DNA of 64,000 bases from the NCBI GenBank assembly GCA_964034945.1, contig OZ035962.1:87274650-87338649 (forward strand), read 5' to 3'. The translations under genes were made by a program, and so were the position numbers. The stretch comes from Chrysopilus asiliformis (Eukaryota > Arthropoda > Insecta > Diptera > Rhagionidae). This document shows, piece by piece, positions 1 to 10,720 of the stretch (positions are counted from its first letter, which is position 1; each line of letters starts with the position of its first letter). The notes under the pieces were generated by a model. That model saw nothing but the letters and a program-made list of their open reading frames with translations, did no database searches and was not told the origin of the DNA.

Positions 1-770
1 AAAACATTTGTTCGGTAAAGAAAAACAACTTTTCCTTACAAATCAAAGGTGTCAGACTACAAGTGAAAAACTTTTAAAAGTTTTAGTGAAAATTCGTCGA
101 GAAACAAAGTCATAGGGCAGAAAATATGATTTGCAGTAACTCCCAGTCGGAAGTAGAGCATATTTTCCATATTTAGTGATGCATGACCACCCTAATTATA
201 AAACGAGAGAAATCAAATTACCCATCTTCCATGCCATTTCCGTGGTGCGTGGTGCGTGTAACGGAAAGATCGATAAAATAATATAAGAGCATACAAATAA
301 TGAACAACTGCAGAAAAACCAAATTGTTCAAGTTTATTTCTATACAGTATCATTTTCAGATAGAATTCATGTTAAGCGACAGGTAATCCGCTTAAATATA
401 TGACTATCTCCTAACCCTATACGTACGAGTATATAAAATTTCCCATTGAATCATATGTAAGACTTCAGTTCAAGTGCCTGAGATATTAGTATAGCTTCAC
501 AGAATTTTAAGGTTATGGTCGAAGACAAGATAATCTTGTTATGAATGGGAGGAACAAAAGCCTGGTTCTATTTGGTGCGGAACGATAATTGCATAGCAAT
601 AAAAAAAAAAACAAGTCAATAAAAAATTCTCATCCATAATTGCGCATTGCGTTGTAGGTTAAAAATAATTTTTTAGATTAGACCCATGAAAAAATTTGAA
701 AAAAAAAATTTGAAAAAATTCAGAAGAAGCTGTTATTTGAAAAAAATTACTAAAAAAGAAAAACATATTT
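1..770. other. AT-rich DNA without a gene
   Basis: I see no open frame or splice-bounded exon. A segment at about 118-180 (AAAATATGATTTGCAGTAAC and following bases) is similar to 10503-10565, so it is a dispersed repeat fragment. A/T homopolymer runs occur near 600-760. Confidence 0.6.
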
Positions 771-774
771 TTTA

Positions 775-857
775 GGCGCTGTGTATCAGAAATAAAGGCG
801 AGATAAATATTTATTTTTGTTTAATTTTTAAGCTTTTATTTCTGATATACAGCGCCC
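775..857. repeat. Short hairpin element, 83 bp
   Basis: The ends are inverted repeats: GGCGCTGTGTATCAGAAATAAA on the left pairs with TTTATTTCTGATATACAGCGCC on the right with a mismatch. It is flanked by TTA on the left and TAA on the right. This is a miniature TIR element of unknown superfamily. A related inner segment (TATTTATCTCGC then TTTATTTCTGA) lies at 44107-44130. Confidence 0.55.
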
Positions 858-1099
858 TAATAATTATTTTTTTTCTTTTTGGACATTTTTTTAAAAAAAA
901 GTTTTTCTAAAAAAAATTTTTTTTTTCTTGTTTTCAATAATTTTTTCTTGTTTCTGGTAATTTTGTGTTTGATTAGTATAACTAAAAATCTAGAAAGACA
1001 TCTGTTTTCCGCCAGGCTTGTTTATACGTTTGAGTCTTCAAATACAGATCCTTGCCTTTGAGGTATCCTTATGGACTTTTTAACTCCAGAATCGCATTC

Positions 1100-1395
1100 A
1101 GCGATCCCAAAAACCACAAGATGAGATTTTCTCCGGAAAATTAGAGGAAAAGAAAAATTAGGGTGTCCCTACAGGACTTTCCGTTGTCCCTACTAGGACC
1201 AAGAAGTAAAAATATTGTATTGTCATCGGACTTACGTATGTGTGCAAAATTTCAAGTTATTCGGATGAGTGGAACTGCGTCAAAATTAGATTACAACATT
1301 TGACCCTGACAGACAGTCAGGCAAACAGAAAGGCACACAAGAAAGCAAGCTAAATAAAAGCTTTTAAAAAGAAAGCTAAATAAAAGCTTTTGATA
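1100..1395 (-). repeat. DINE-like element, about 121-bp-unit family, fragment
   Basis: This is the reverse complement of the element at 52695-53620. It shares the GAAGTA/TACTTC segment, GTGTGCAAAATTTCAAGT, a CCCTGACAGACAG tract and the AGCTAAATAAAAGCTTT end. The last part (1362-1395) is a short duplication of that end. Confidence 0.6.
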
Positions 1396-1515
1396 AAACG
1401 AAAGCAACAACATCTAATTCAGCAGATTTTTAATACTTGAGTTGCTATTGATACACTCAGCGAATGTTCCCGAGGATAGGGTTGATAGTAGGGATGCCAA
1501 AAAAGAACCGGTTAA

Positions 1516-1774
1516 CCCTCATACTGTCCTTAAGAAAAATAACGTATGATGTCTTCGTGGGTCAAGAATGACCCATTATGACCCATTTATGACCCATGAA
1601 GACTACAGTGCTCTTCAATGGATTAAAATATGAACAAATAGATTATTGTTTTCTGTATTCAAAAGAAATTTGTTCACAGAGCCTACACCATACAAACATT
1701 GTTCATGTAGTTGAGAAGATACTTTTAATTAAAATCGAATTTGGGTCAGAAATGACCCGAGGACAGTATGAGGG
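1516..1774. mobile_element. piggyBac-like TTAA MITE, 259 bp
   Basis: TTAA at 1512-1515 and 1775-1778 flanks perfect terminal repeats CCCTCATACTGTCCT and AGGACAGTATGAGGG. TTAA targets and CCCT-type ends are diagnostic of piggyBac-type elements. The inside carries repeated GACCCA/GGGTCA words near each end, a plausible transposase-binding arrangement. It has no coding capacity. It is inserted in the terminal region of the hAT-like element at 1489-2798. Confidence 0.87.
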
Positions 1775-1897
1775 TTAAACCGGTTACCCGGTGTTTTTGC
1801 TTCGGTTAACCGGTTTTTTTCGGTGTTTTTTTTTGCACGGTTATACCCGGTGTTTTTTAAAGCCAAAAACCGTTCAAAAAAACCGATCATTTTTTTA

Positions 1898-2066
1898 TAC
1901 CCGTATGGTGAAACCAAAGGGTATATTAACTTTGCCTTACCGTTTGTAACGCCAAGATCCCGTCATCGCACAAAAATTGAATTACACCAGTGTGTTTAGA
2001 ATGATAAAAATATTTAATTTTTGCATGTCCGTCCGTCTGTCCGTCTGTCCGTCCGTCCGTCCGTCC

Positions 2067-2100
<34 letters not shown>

Positions 2101-2483
2101 GGCGCGGATTGCGGGCGCACGGATTGAGCTAGAGACTTGAAAGTTTGCACAGATCCGTTTTTCGTAAAATGCGAGGCTAAGTTCGTTAATGGGCAAAAAT
2201 GGACCATTAGGGGGGGTACCCCCCATACGAACGAAATCGTTTTTTGTGAATATCTCAAAAACGGTGCATCTTATCAAAAAAGTCGAAGAACAAAAGTTAT
2301 TTAAGATATGATTCTACATAAAACTCCCATACATCAAAATCCGATTGGAATAAATTTTAAAAAATCTTATTGGAAAGTTTGACTTCAAAGTGGAATTCTG
2401 GTACAACTGTTCGAATTTTGATACGAATATCACCATACGGGTCTCCAATGATTGCCAGATTGGCAATTATAGCTTTTGTTATG
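1898..2483 (+). mobile_element. DINE/Helentron-like element, family 1
   Basis: It starts with the hairpin ATACCC...GGGTAT (1898-1925), which has the layout of the Drosophila DINE-1 start. A GTCC/GTCT tract follows at 2029-2100, then the core GAGCTAGAGACTTGAAAG. It ends in the hairpin ATTGCCAGATTGGCAAT followed by AGCTTTTGTTATG. The related hAT copy at 39749-40838 shows the empty site: an uninterrupted poly-T run. Insertion within a T run fits Helentron-type elements. No Rep/helicase gene is present. The two short overlapping ORFs across the GTCT tract are not genes. Confidence 0.8.
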
Positions 2484-3077
2484 TTTTTGTATGGAAAAAT
2501 AATTTTCGTGCAACTGATTTGTTATAAACACTTCTTTTTAGGCACTCTAGACCAAATATAATATTATATTGTGCCATTTATGGCCTCTTAATGGATTATA
2601 TGGCACTTCACGTCTTTTGTTTGTATTATAGTGTATTTGTTGCGTCTAAGACCTAACCTACCCAATTTGAACAAAACGGGTTTTCGGTGTTTTAATAACC
2701 GGTTTTTTGGACCCGGTTAAACCGGCCCGGTTTAAACCGAAGTCTTAAAAACCGGTTTAACCGAAAACCGGTTTTTTTTCAAAAATTTGACATAGCTAGT
2801 TGATAGAATCGCGTGCGGAGTCGCTCGCTGAAGTTTAATACCCTTCGATTCTGCGAGAGTGTTGTGGCACTATAAAACCTGTTTTTTTTAAATGAATTTC
2901 GAAATTGAATTCGAGAATAATTATTTGGTTTTTACAAAACTAAGTGTAAATTATAGGTTGAATAGTGAGAGAAAATTAGAGAAAATGGAATTTTAGTATG
3001 AGAAAATCATATGCTATTGATCTCGTATTTTTTGTGTGTTTTTATCATACTAATCATACTTCATACTAATCATCATA

Positions 3078-3598
3078 CTAATATATAAAAATGAGTTGGT
3101 GTCTGTCTGTCTGTCTGTCTGTCTGTTCCTCATTCACGCAAAAACGGTTGAACCGATTGACTTGAAATTTGACATGAGTGTCTGTGGTAGTTCTGGTTCC
3201 AACATAGGCGTACAGAAAAGTAGCGCGAGGGGTGGGGAGAGTAAGGGGAGGGGGTAAATTGATTTCGAAACTTAGTTTTTGCGCTATGTTACTCTTTCGC
3301 GGGGAAACTACTGAATCGATTGGCCTGAAATTTGGCATAGATGTTCGTCGGGGATCCAGCCCCAAGATAGACCCATTAAAAAGTAGCACTAGAGGTGTGG
3401 GAGTAAGCGGAGGGGGGTAAAATAATACCGAATGCAAGTGCTGGAATTTTTTGGTTAGTTTGATAATCATTTTCCGAAGAGAAAAAACTAACGAACAGCA
3501 TGCAGGCAACCTAATTTTTAACCAACTGAATTTAGTTTTCCTAAGTTTTTTTTTTGTTAACGCTTTTAGCCGGGCGAAGCCGGGTCCAAATTCTAGTA
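3078..3598 (-). mobile_element. DINE-like element, 162-bp-unit family, copy 1
   Basis: The left end is ATATATAAAAATGAGTTGG followed by (GTCT)n. The core is AACCGATTGACTTGAAATTT. The right end carries a GC-rich hairpin, GGCGAAGCC, just before CTAGTA. The middle holds about two of the internal units with the TCGCGGGGAAACTACT motif seen three times at 55221-55874. The open frames here are by-products of the repeat. Confidence 0.72.
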
Positions 3599-3600
3599 TC

Positions 3601-4205
<605 letters not shown>

Positions 4206-4329
4206 ATTCATATAGATATCAAATTACTATCAAAAAATGAGCCACTAATCATTTACTACTCTAGCGTGTGATATTAAAATTGTCTGGCATATGAATCTTC
4301 TAATTACTGTTTTCCTGTAGCAATAATGA

Positions 4330-4530
4330 AAAAAATATGATTAAAGGTAGGGTGACCAAATTTATTTTCTAACAAACGTCGAACACAAAAATGAGCCTCC
4401 GGTGGGATGAAACAAGATTTTTTTTTTCTGCTTGTCCGCGCATCCATTTGTCTGTCTGTCTCTGAATACTTAAGGAATTAAGCAGGCGACTTGAAATTAT
4501 CTATAGATAAGTTTCTCGTAAAACTACGGT
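4330..4530 (+). repeat. DINE-like remnant
   Basis: It contains TTTGTCTGTCTGTCTC followed by GCAGGCGACTTGAAATTAT and a TTTCTCGTAAAACTACGG segment, the tract-plus-core arrangement of the other DINE-like families. The ends are not defined. Confidence 0.45.
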
Positions 4531-4719
4531 GACTAGATGTCCCATATCTCAACCGTATATCACGCAAAATGTCGCGTATTCAGCATAATGTGTCCTGCAA
4601 CAGAAACCAATTTCTCCGCAACGAGAAGTATTGAATGCCTGTATGTATGTCACTACTTTACTTAACTGATTTTCATGTGGATTTTTGCTAAATGAAGTTT
4701 AGATATCTGGGAAGGTATA

Positions 4720-5345
4720 GGCTACCTGCGGTTTCACTATCTGACCCCTTTTTATCCCCGGGACTTTCTATACACACATTTCACCGTTTTTGAAAATTTG
4801 ACGGTATCACACCTAAACGGCCGGCTTGATAAAGATGAAAATTTCCACGATAATGATTCCCAACAAAAATTAGCTGCCTATGAAAGCCCCGATAAAAATT
4901 AGCTGCCTGTGAAAAAATTGCCTCCCCTTTTACCCCTGGCTCGTTATCTTCTAAATTGCTGAAGGGATTTGAAAACAGTATTCAGTATTGGATGAGTCGG
5001 TCGTTAAGAAAACCTTTCCCCAAACCGTCCCGCATTATGCGAACCTCCTCCTAAACTACAGAATGGATTCTGATATCTGATAAGCTTTTTAGTATTGGAC
5101 AGGTCGAGTGTAAAAAAGAAGTTTGTGCCCACTTAAACCGCTCGCTTCTACATGATGCAAATCCCCTCTCCTACTATACCCTCAACTACTGATTGGAATT
5201 TAATACTGGTTTCAGTTTAGGACAGCTTGAGTTTAAAAAATATTTGCACCCACTCAAACTGCCCCCTTCTATATGATGCAAACCCCCTCTCGTGCTATAC
5301 CCTAAACTACTGATTGGATTTTAAAACGGGGATCGTCAAACGGGC
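4720..5345. repeat. Tandem ~121-130 bp units (DINE-like module)
   Basis: Three related units are marked by the word AAACTAC/CAACTACTGATTGG at about 5053, 5184 and 5305, giving periods near 130 and 121. Each unit has a pyrimidine-rich block (CCCCCTTCTAYATGATGCAAA). The size and layout match the repeats at 35035-35700, 50470-50870 and 57660-58250. Confidence 0.6.
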
Positions 5346-5508
5346 AGCTGCAGACTCCGATTTCAAATTTTTGGTGATTTTGGTTAGTTTCCTTTAATCT
5401 AGAAAGTCTCAAAAAAAAATCTCGAAATTTTTCAAAACATATTTGTTATTCCGATATTAGCAATCATGTAACTTTTATAAAAATAATTCCCACACAATGT
5501 GTTATAGT

Positions 5509-5514
5509 TTTATT
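5509..5514 (-). terminator. Poly(A) signal of the 5658-6172 gene
   Basis: AATAAA on the minus strand, about 145 bases past the proposed stop codon and before any repeat. It is a canonical hexamer, but its use is inferred from position only. Confidence 0.5.
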
Positions 5515-5657
5515 TAAGTTAGACATATATACTTCAATCTTGAATGCACCTTTCGGTACTATTGATGGCATCAGAATATACGGAAGTGGATAATTCAATA
5601 CCGTAAAGTTTCCCTAAAACAATTTTTTTGTTATTTTTATGGTCATACATTGAATTT

Positions 5658-6172
5658 TTAAATCTCTGAAATTACTGCGATCGGGCATTTATTACACTTT
5701 GGACAGAATTCTAGTGCCTGTAAAATAACCATTCGCATCAGGGCTAAATGGGCGTCACCAGCAAAAACTTTACACAAATCCTCTCCGATATTTAGCATCC
5801 ATTGTTTATATTTTGAGCCCACTTTCCGATATAAAATTATTTTTAACTAAAAAATATACCAGAAAATTTGAAAATGTTGCAATTACAGAAATCTTATACT
5901 TACGTAAGCATCTGTAAAAGCTGGTTCCGCATAGCAGCCAAAATTTATCAAAGTATTCCCCTGTCGTGTTTTACTAAGGTAGCAAATATTCTGGATGCAA
6001 GAATTTTCATTGAATCTGCATTTAAAATCGGCTATCTGCATCGATCGACCTTCGCCAATCTGAAAGAAAAAAAAACATTTCAAAGCAATATTAGTTTCAA
6101 AAATCTGGTGAAAGTTACGTCAAATTTGATGCAAAATATAAACCACAGAAAAATGCAACAAATTTTCATCAT
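5658..6172 (-). CDS. Small cysteine-rich secreted protein, three exons
   Basis: Proposed exons on the minus strand are 6172-6119, 6059-5904 and 5717-5658. Together they encode 89 residues and a TAA stop. Exon 1 starts in a good Kozak context (CCAACCATGATG) and encodes a signal peptide, MMKICCIFLWFIFCIKFD. Intron 1 is 59 bases, with GTAACT donor and a TTTTTTTTTCTTTCAG acceptor. Exon 2 is exactly 52 codons, phase 0 at both ends, and ends at a near-perfect donor, GTAAGTATAAG. Exon 3 uses a TTATTTTACAG acceptor and is less certain. The mature part has seven cysteines (four in exon 2, three in a CPKCNKC cluster in exon 3). The odd number leaves either one free cysteine or a mis-chosen last exon. 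I do not recognise the family. A TATA-like box and initiator lie upstream and AATAAA lies downstream. The long plus-strand frame over the same bases (5868-6215) has no such support. Confidence 0.66.
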
Positions 6173-6184
6173 GGTTGGAGTTTT

Positions 6185-6222
6185 ACTGAATCTCGAGATG
6201 ACTAGATCGCTGTAAATATTTA
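6185..6222 (-). promoter_or_regulatory. Core promoter of the 5658-6172 gene
   Basis: On the minus strand an AAATATTT TATA-like box (about 6214-6222) lies close to 30 bases upstream of TCAGT (6189-6185), which matches the arthropod initiator. The spacing is what a TATA/Inr promoter needs. It would give a 5' UTR of only about 15 bases. Confidence 0.4.
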
Positions 6223-6547
6223 GACACCATTTTGGTACAATTTTTTTTTTTTGGTAATTGATGCTTATTATTACGCCTCATAGAAGTTTTATTGTTGTGA
6301 GTGATTCAAATCGATATGACATGAAAAAAGATTGCACGAAATGTGCTCATTGTGTTCACATTCATTGAGTAAAATCGCCAAGATAAAATCTCTGATAAGT
6401 TGAAAAATATATCTACCGTGCACAGTTAAAAATGATGCCTCAATATCCAGTATTCAAAGTTATATTTGTTTTTGTAAAATTACACATGGTATGTAAATTT
6501 CAAGTACACCACTTGACACGGTTTTCATTTTTACAATTTTTGTTTCC

Positions 6548-6880
6548 TTCATCATCATCGTCCTCGGCGCCACAGCTCTCAGACAGCCTGGGCCTCCTGC
6601 ATTGAGGTTTCATAACAATTTCTTCTCTGCTTCGCACCCACAGTTTTTACATGGATTGTGAACCATGGATGAATTACAACATTTGTAAGGTTTTTACGTT
6701 CCAACCCACCAACAGCAGAGACCGTGATAGCAATCTAGACCGATGATGTCGTTAGCACCAAGCAGCAACTATGACTACTCATTTCGTAAAGCAAGTTGAG
6801 TGGACTTGAATCACAGCGTGCGACAGTCGGGAATTGGACCACCGACCTTCGGATTCCCGCCCAAGTACTTCAAGGTAGAA
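6548..6880 (-). mobile_element. tRNA-derived SINE-like element
   Basis: Read on the minus strand, the segment has GGTCGGTGGTCCAATTCCCG, which resembles a polymerase III B box followed by a T-arm. The body then runs into a GATGATGATGAAGG-type simple tail at 6548-6565. A B-box-like start with a short-repeat tail is typical of SINEs. The A box is not clear, so this could instead be the 3' end of a non-LTR element. Confidence 0.38.
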
Positions 6881-7246
6881 CCAGAAACATACGTCCGTGC
6901 GTCCGCCTGCGTCCGTCATGTTGACAGTTCGATGCGGTCAAAGTAAAATCAACGGGCTGCTATGAGTACTCCCGTAGTAATGCGTCTGTCCGCATAGAGT
7001 AGGTCGACTTTCTACTTTTACATGCGGCAACGCACGGAAATGTCATTTCGCAAAAAAGTTTAGTTAGGATTTAAGCAATTTAAGTATGGAACAAATTGAA
7101 AGTAATTGTTTCGACGATAAACTAATAGAAGAAGTGCAAAAAAAGTGAAGCAGAAGTGATTCGTTGCCGTACCCAACTGTCAACGCATAAAACTGTCTAC
7201 CGGACGGACGCATGACGGACGCATCCACGTACGATTCAGGTTCTAG
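6881..7246. mobile_element. Hairpin MITE with GTCCGT-rich ends
   Basis: The left end (CGTCCGCCTGCGTCCGTCATG, then TTGACAGTT) is the inverse of the right end (CAACTGTCAA, then CATGACGGACGC). The outermost bases pair as CCAGAAACATACG with CGTACGATTCAGG. No clear target duplication. It abuts the long inverted-repeat element that starts at 7282. Confidence 0.55.
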
Positions 7247-7281
7247 CTTTACCAATGGGACTACGCTGGAATCAAAATCTC

Positions 7282-8367
7282 AAAGGCCATAGAGGGATAA
7301 GGGAACAAAAAGTGCCCCCAGAGATAGAAGCTTGAAATTTTTTTCGTAAGTTGCCACTATTACAACAAATAATTTCCCAAAATTTCAGTCCAAAAAAACG
7401 AGTAGTTTTGGAGAAAAAAAAATAAAACATGATTTTTTTGAAAAAATTCTAGCTCCGTAACGGGTTAACCGATTTTGATGAAATTTGTCGCAATTTTTTC
7501 GTTGAAAGTCATAGTTTTAAAAAAAAATTATAGCAAAAAAATTAAGTGTGAGGAACCGTTAGGAAAAAATATTTTTTGTTTTTAAAAAATTATAACGGTA
7601 ACTTAACGGTTTTGCACCACTTTTATTTTTTTCTCAAAAACTCCTTAATCCCTTACCTACAAAACAAAAAAAAAATCAGGGCAATCGGAGAGGTACTTCA
7701 TATTCAAAAAAAATAAAATGTGAAGGTAGTCACATTATCATATATGAAAGATGAATCAATTTGTGAACTAAATAATCCAGGGAAATTAGGATTTAACCTC
7801 TTAAAAAATCCTAGTTAACTGGATTTTTGCACAGACCTTTATTTTGACATAACAAACAACGTCCCCAAAGTCCATTCCAAAATTGCACCGGCGTCGTGCG
7901 TTATTCAAGGTCAAAGGTCCCGAAAATCAGTTTTTTACGTTTATCTCACTTTGTACGAGTTATACGTCTTTTTGAGGTTCAGATGAATTAATCACAATAA
8001 AATTCTCTACAAAAAAGGTTAAATATAATTTTCTTGTAGGACAAACAGTTTTCGAGATACAACTCGTCAAACTATGCGTCGCACAGAGAAATTGCTATTA
8101 TTCAAGGTCAAAAGTCAAAAAAATCGTAAATATCTCGCTTTGTATAGCATGTACGCATTTTTTGTATTCAGATGAATTACTCCTCCGAAAATTCGCTACA
8201 AAAAAGGTTAAATAAATTTTTTTTGTAGGGCCAATAGTTTTCGAGATAGAAGTGAACTGTACATTCTTTTCCCCACCGCCATTAAGGTAGAATACAAGGC
8301 GCGTTTTTTTAGATGACTTCCTCATTAGGCCTAATCCATATTTTTCCACCTTCATTCATTTATTCTC
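7282..8367 (+). repeat. Left arm of a ~1.09-kb inverted repeat
   Basis: The arm runs from AAAGGCCATAGAGGG to ATTCATTTATTCTC. It is the reverse complement of 9279-10361, with only a few differences visible (for example near 7801-7810 against 9836-9844). It contains ACCGATTTTGATGAAATTTG, a phrase also common in DINE-like cores. The 85-codon minus frame at 8098-8355 recurs unchanged in the other arm, reflecting arm identity rather than a gene. Confidence 0.93.
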
Positions 8368-8404
8368 AAAAATGTCCATCCCATTTAACAACAATGTCTT
8401 GTAG

Positions 8405-9285
8405 CCAGTTAGTACATTACTGCCACCAGCATCGAAAGAACTCCTGAATTCCGTTTTTTGCAACTGCACAAAAGGTTGTGGTTCCAATTGTGGATGCAGA
8501 AAAATTGGATTACCGTGCTCCATCGTTTGTAGCTTTTGTCGGGGTCAATCATGTTTAAATCCTGCTTCTTGTGATATCACTGAATCCTTTGACAATTTAA
8601 ACGATGTCGATGATGAACTCGATCTTATTGGTACCTTAACATTAAATGTAAGTGAAAAACATAACAAAAGCTATAATTGCCAATCTGGCAATCATTGGAG
8701 ACCCGTATGGTGATATTTGTATCAAAATTCGAACAGTTATACCAAAATTCCACTTTGAAGTCAAACTTTCCAATAAGATTTTTTAAAATTTATTCCAATC
8801 GGATTTTGATGTATGGGAGTTTTATGTAGAATCATATCCTAAATAACTTTTGTTCTTGGACTTTTTTGATAAGATGCACCGTTTTTGAGATATTCACAAA
8901 AAACGATTTCGTTCGTATGGGGGGTACCCCCCCTAATGGTCCATTTTTGCCCATTAACGAACTTGGCCTTGCATTTTACGAAAAACGGATCTGTGCAAAC
9001 TTTCAAGTTTCTAGCTCAATCCGTGCGCCCGCAATCCGCGCCACAGACAGACAGACAGACAGACAGACAGACGGACAGACGGACGGACATGCTAAATTCA
9101 ACTTTTTTCATCATTCTAAACACACTGGTGTAATTCATTTTTGTGTGTGATGACGGGATCCTGGCGTTACAAACGGTAAGGCAAAGTTAATATACCCTTT
9201 GGTTTCACCATACGGGTATAATGATACCTATATCGAAGATGAAGAGCAACAAGAACAAGAAGAAGAAGAAGCAGAAGGAGAATAA
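8405..9285 (+). pseudogene. CXC-domain (Tesmin/TSO1-like) ORF end, split by an insertion
   Basis: After an in-frame TAG the frame reads through LLPPASKELLNSVF, then cysteine pairs CNC, CGSNCGC, PCSIVCSFC and SC. A CxC...C...CxC pattern of this spacing is the Cys-rich motif found at the C terminus of multicopy, transposon-associated arthropod proteins; I give that from general knowledge. Acidic residues follow. A DINE-like insertion (8655-9219) interrupts the frame. Beyond it the reading resumes as DTYIEDEEQQEQEEEEAEGE and stops at 9285, at the inner edge of the right arm. No N-terminal region is present, so this is the tail of a larger gene. GTAAGTG at the junction might be a fortuitous donor. 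Confidence 0.7.
8655..9219 (-). mobile_element. DINE/Helentron-like element, family 1, inside the CXC ORF
   Basis: A complete reverse-orientation copy: ACATAACAAAAGCTATAATTG at one end, the hairpin ATTGCCAATCTGGCAAT, a GACAGACAGAC/GGACGGAC tract near 9042-9090, and ACCCTTTGGTTTCACCATACGGGTAT at the other end. It is very similar to 1898-2483, so insertion is fairly recent. Confidence 0.82.
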
Positions 9286-10361
9286 ATGAATGAAGGTGGA
9301 AAAATATGGATTAGGCCTAATGAGGAAGTCATCTAAAAAAACGCGCCTTGTATTCTACCTTAATGGCGGTGGGGAAAAGAATGTACAGTTCACTTCTATC
9401 TCGAAAACTATTGGCCCTACAAAAAAAATTTATTTAACCTTTTTTGTAGCGAATTTTCGGAGGAGTAATTCATCTGAATACAAAAAATGCGTACATGCTA
9501 TACAAAGCGAGATATTTACGATTTTTTTGACTTTTGACCTTGAATAATAGCAATTTCTCTGTGCGACGCATAGTTTGACGAGTTGTATCTCGAAAACTGT
9601 TTGTCCTACAAGAAAATTATATTTAACCTTTTTTGTAGAGAATTTTATTGTGATTAATTCATCTGAACCTCAAAAAGACGTATAACTCGTACAAAGTGAG
9701 ATAAACGTAAAAAACTGATTTTCGGGACCTTTGACCTTGAATAACGCACGACGCCGGTGCAATTTTGGAATGGACTTTGGGGACGTTGTTTGTTATGTCA
9801 AAATAAAGGTCTGTGCAAAAATCCAGTTAACTAGGATTGTTTAAGAGGTTAAATCCTAATTTTCCTGGATTATTTAGTTCACAAATTGATTCATCTTTCA
9901 TATATGATAATGTGACTACCTTCACATTTTATTTTTTTTGAATATGAAGTACCTCTCCGATTGCCCTGATTTTTTTTTTGTTTTGTAGGTAAGGGATTAA
10001 GGAGTTTTTGAGAAAAAAATAAAAGTGGTGCAAAACCGTTAAGTTACCGTTATAATTTTTTAAAAACAAAAAATATTTTTTCCTAACGGTTCCTCACACT
10101 TAATTTTTTTGCTATAATTTTTTTTAAAACTATGACTTTCAACGAAAAAATTGCGACAAATTTCATCAAAATCGGTTAACCCGTTACGGAGCTAGAATTT
10201 TTTCAAAAAAATCATGTTTTATTTTTTTTCTCCAAAACTACTCGTTTTTTTGGACTGAAATTTTGGGAAATTATTTGTTGTAATAGTGGCAACTTACGAA
10301 AAAAATTTCAAGCTTCTATCTCTGGGGGCACTTTTTGTTCCCTTATCCCTCTATGGCCTTT
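9279..10361 (-). repeat. Right arm of the ~1.09-kb inverted repeat
   Basis: It runs from GAGAATAAATGAATGAAGG to CTATGGCCTTT and mirrors 7282-8367. The identical 85-codon frame lies at 9290-9547. No obvious target duplication flanks the pair: AATCTC lies to the left and AAACGAAA to the right. Confidence 0.93.
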
Positions 10362-10379
10362 AAACGAAACAACAATTCG

Positions 10380-10720
10380 AACAATTAAAAATCTCTGATG
10401 TGAACAGGACATAACTTTCTTATACAAAATACACAAAAAATCTGTCGCAGGCGGAAACTTTTTAAGAAATATGTGCTCTAGTCAAAATACTTTAAATGCC
10501 CCGAAGGTAGAAAAAATATGATTTACAGTAACTACCAGCCGAAGGTTTGCATTGCATATTCAGTGTTCGTTTTTTAACACTCCAGAAATCAAAACCCTAA
10601 ATTGAACAATTCCGGGAAAAACGTTTAGTTTCTGGCACACCGGGACAATATACCTGATTCCGGGACTGTTCCGGCTAATTTGGGAAGTAACTATTCATCA
10701 TAATTAACACAAAATATATT
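10380..10720. repeat. Dispersed repeat fragment
   Basis: GTGAACAGGACATAACTTTC then TACAAAAT is similar to 61884-61912, and AAAATATGATTTACAGTAAC is similar to 124-143. No coding signal seen. Confidence 0.45.

Larger units (their letters stand above)
1489..2798 (+). mobile_element. Non-autonomous hAT-like element, copy 1
   Basis: An 8-bp duplication GTTGATAG sits at 1481-1488 and 2799-2806. The ends are TAGGGATGCCAAA and TTTGACATAGCTA, which are imperfect inverted repeats. An 8-bp TSD and a TAGGGATG-type end are hallmarks of the hAT superfamily. There is no transposase. The interior holds clusters of AACCGGTT-like words near both ends. The element has been invaded twice, by a TTAA element (1516-1774) and by a DINE-like element (1898-2483). 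It matches 39749-40838 in reverse orientation, which lacks both insertions. Confidence 0.88.

Noticed and set aside
2029..2100. GTCC/GTCT tracts considered as CRISPR-like or satellite arrays
   Set aside because: They are short simple-sequence tracts inside DINE-like elements, with no spacers.
5868..6215. 115-codon plus frame
   Set aside because: The minus strand here has splice sites, signal peptide and promoter-like signals; the plus frame has none.
6790..6880. Possible tRNA gene because of a B-box-like GGTCCAATTCCCG
   Set aside because: No acceptor stem or A box and no cloverleaf; a SINE-like element fits better.
8098..8355. 85-codon minus frame identical to 9290-9547 on plus
   Set aside because: The identity follows from the inverted-repeat arms; no start context, domain or independent conservation.
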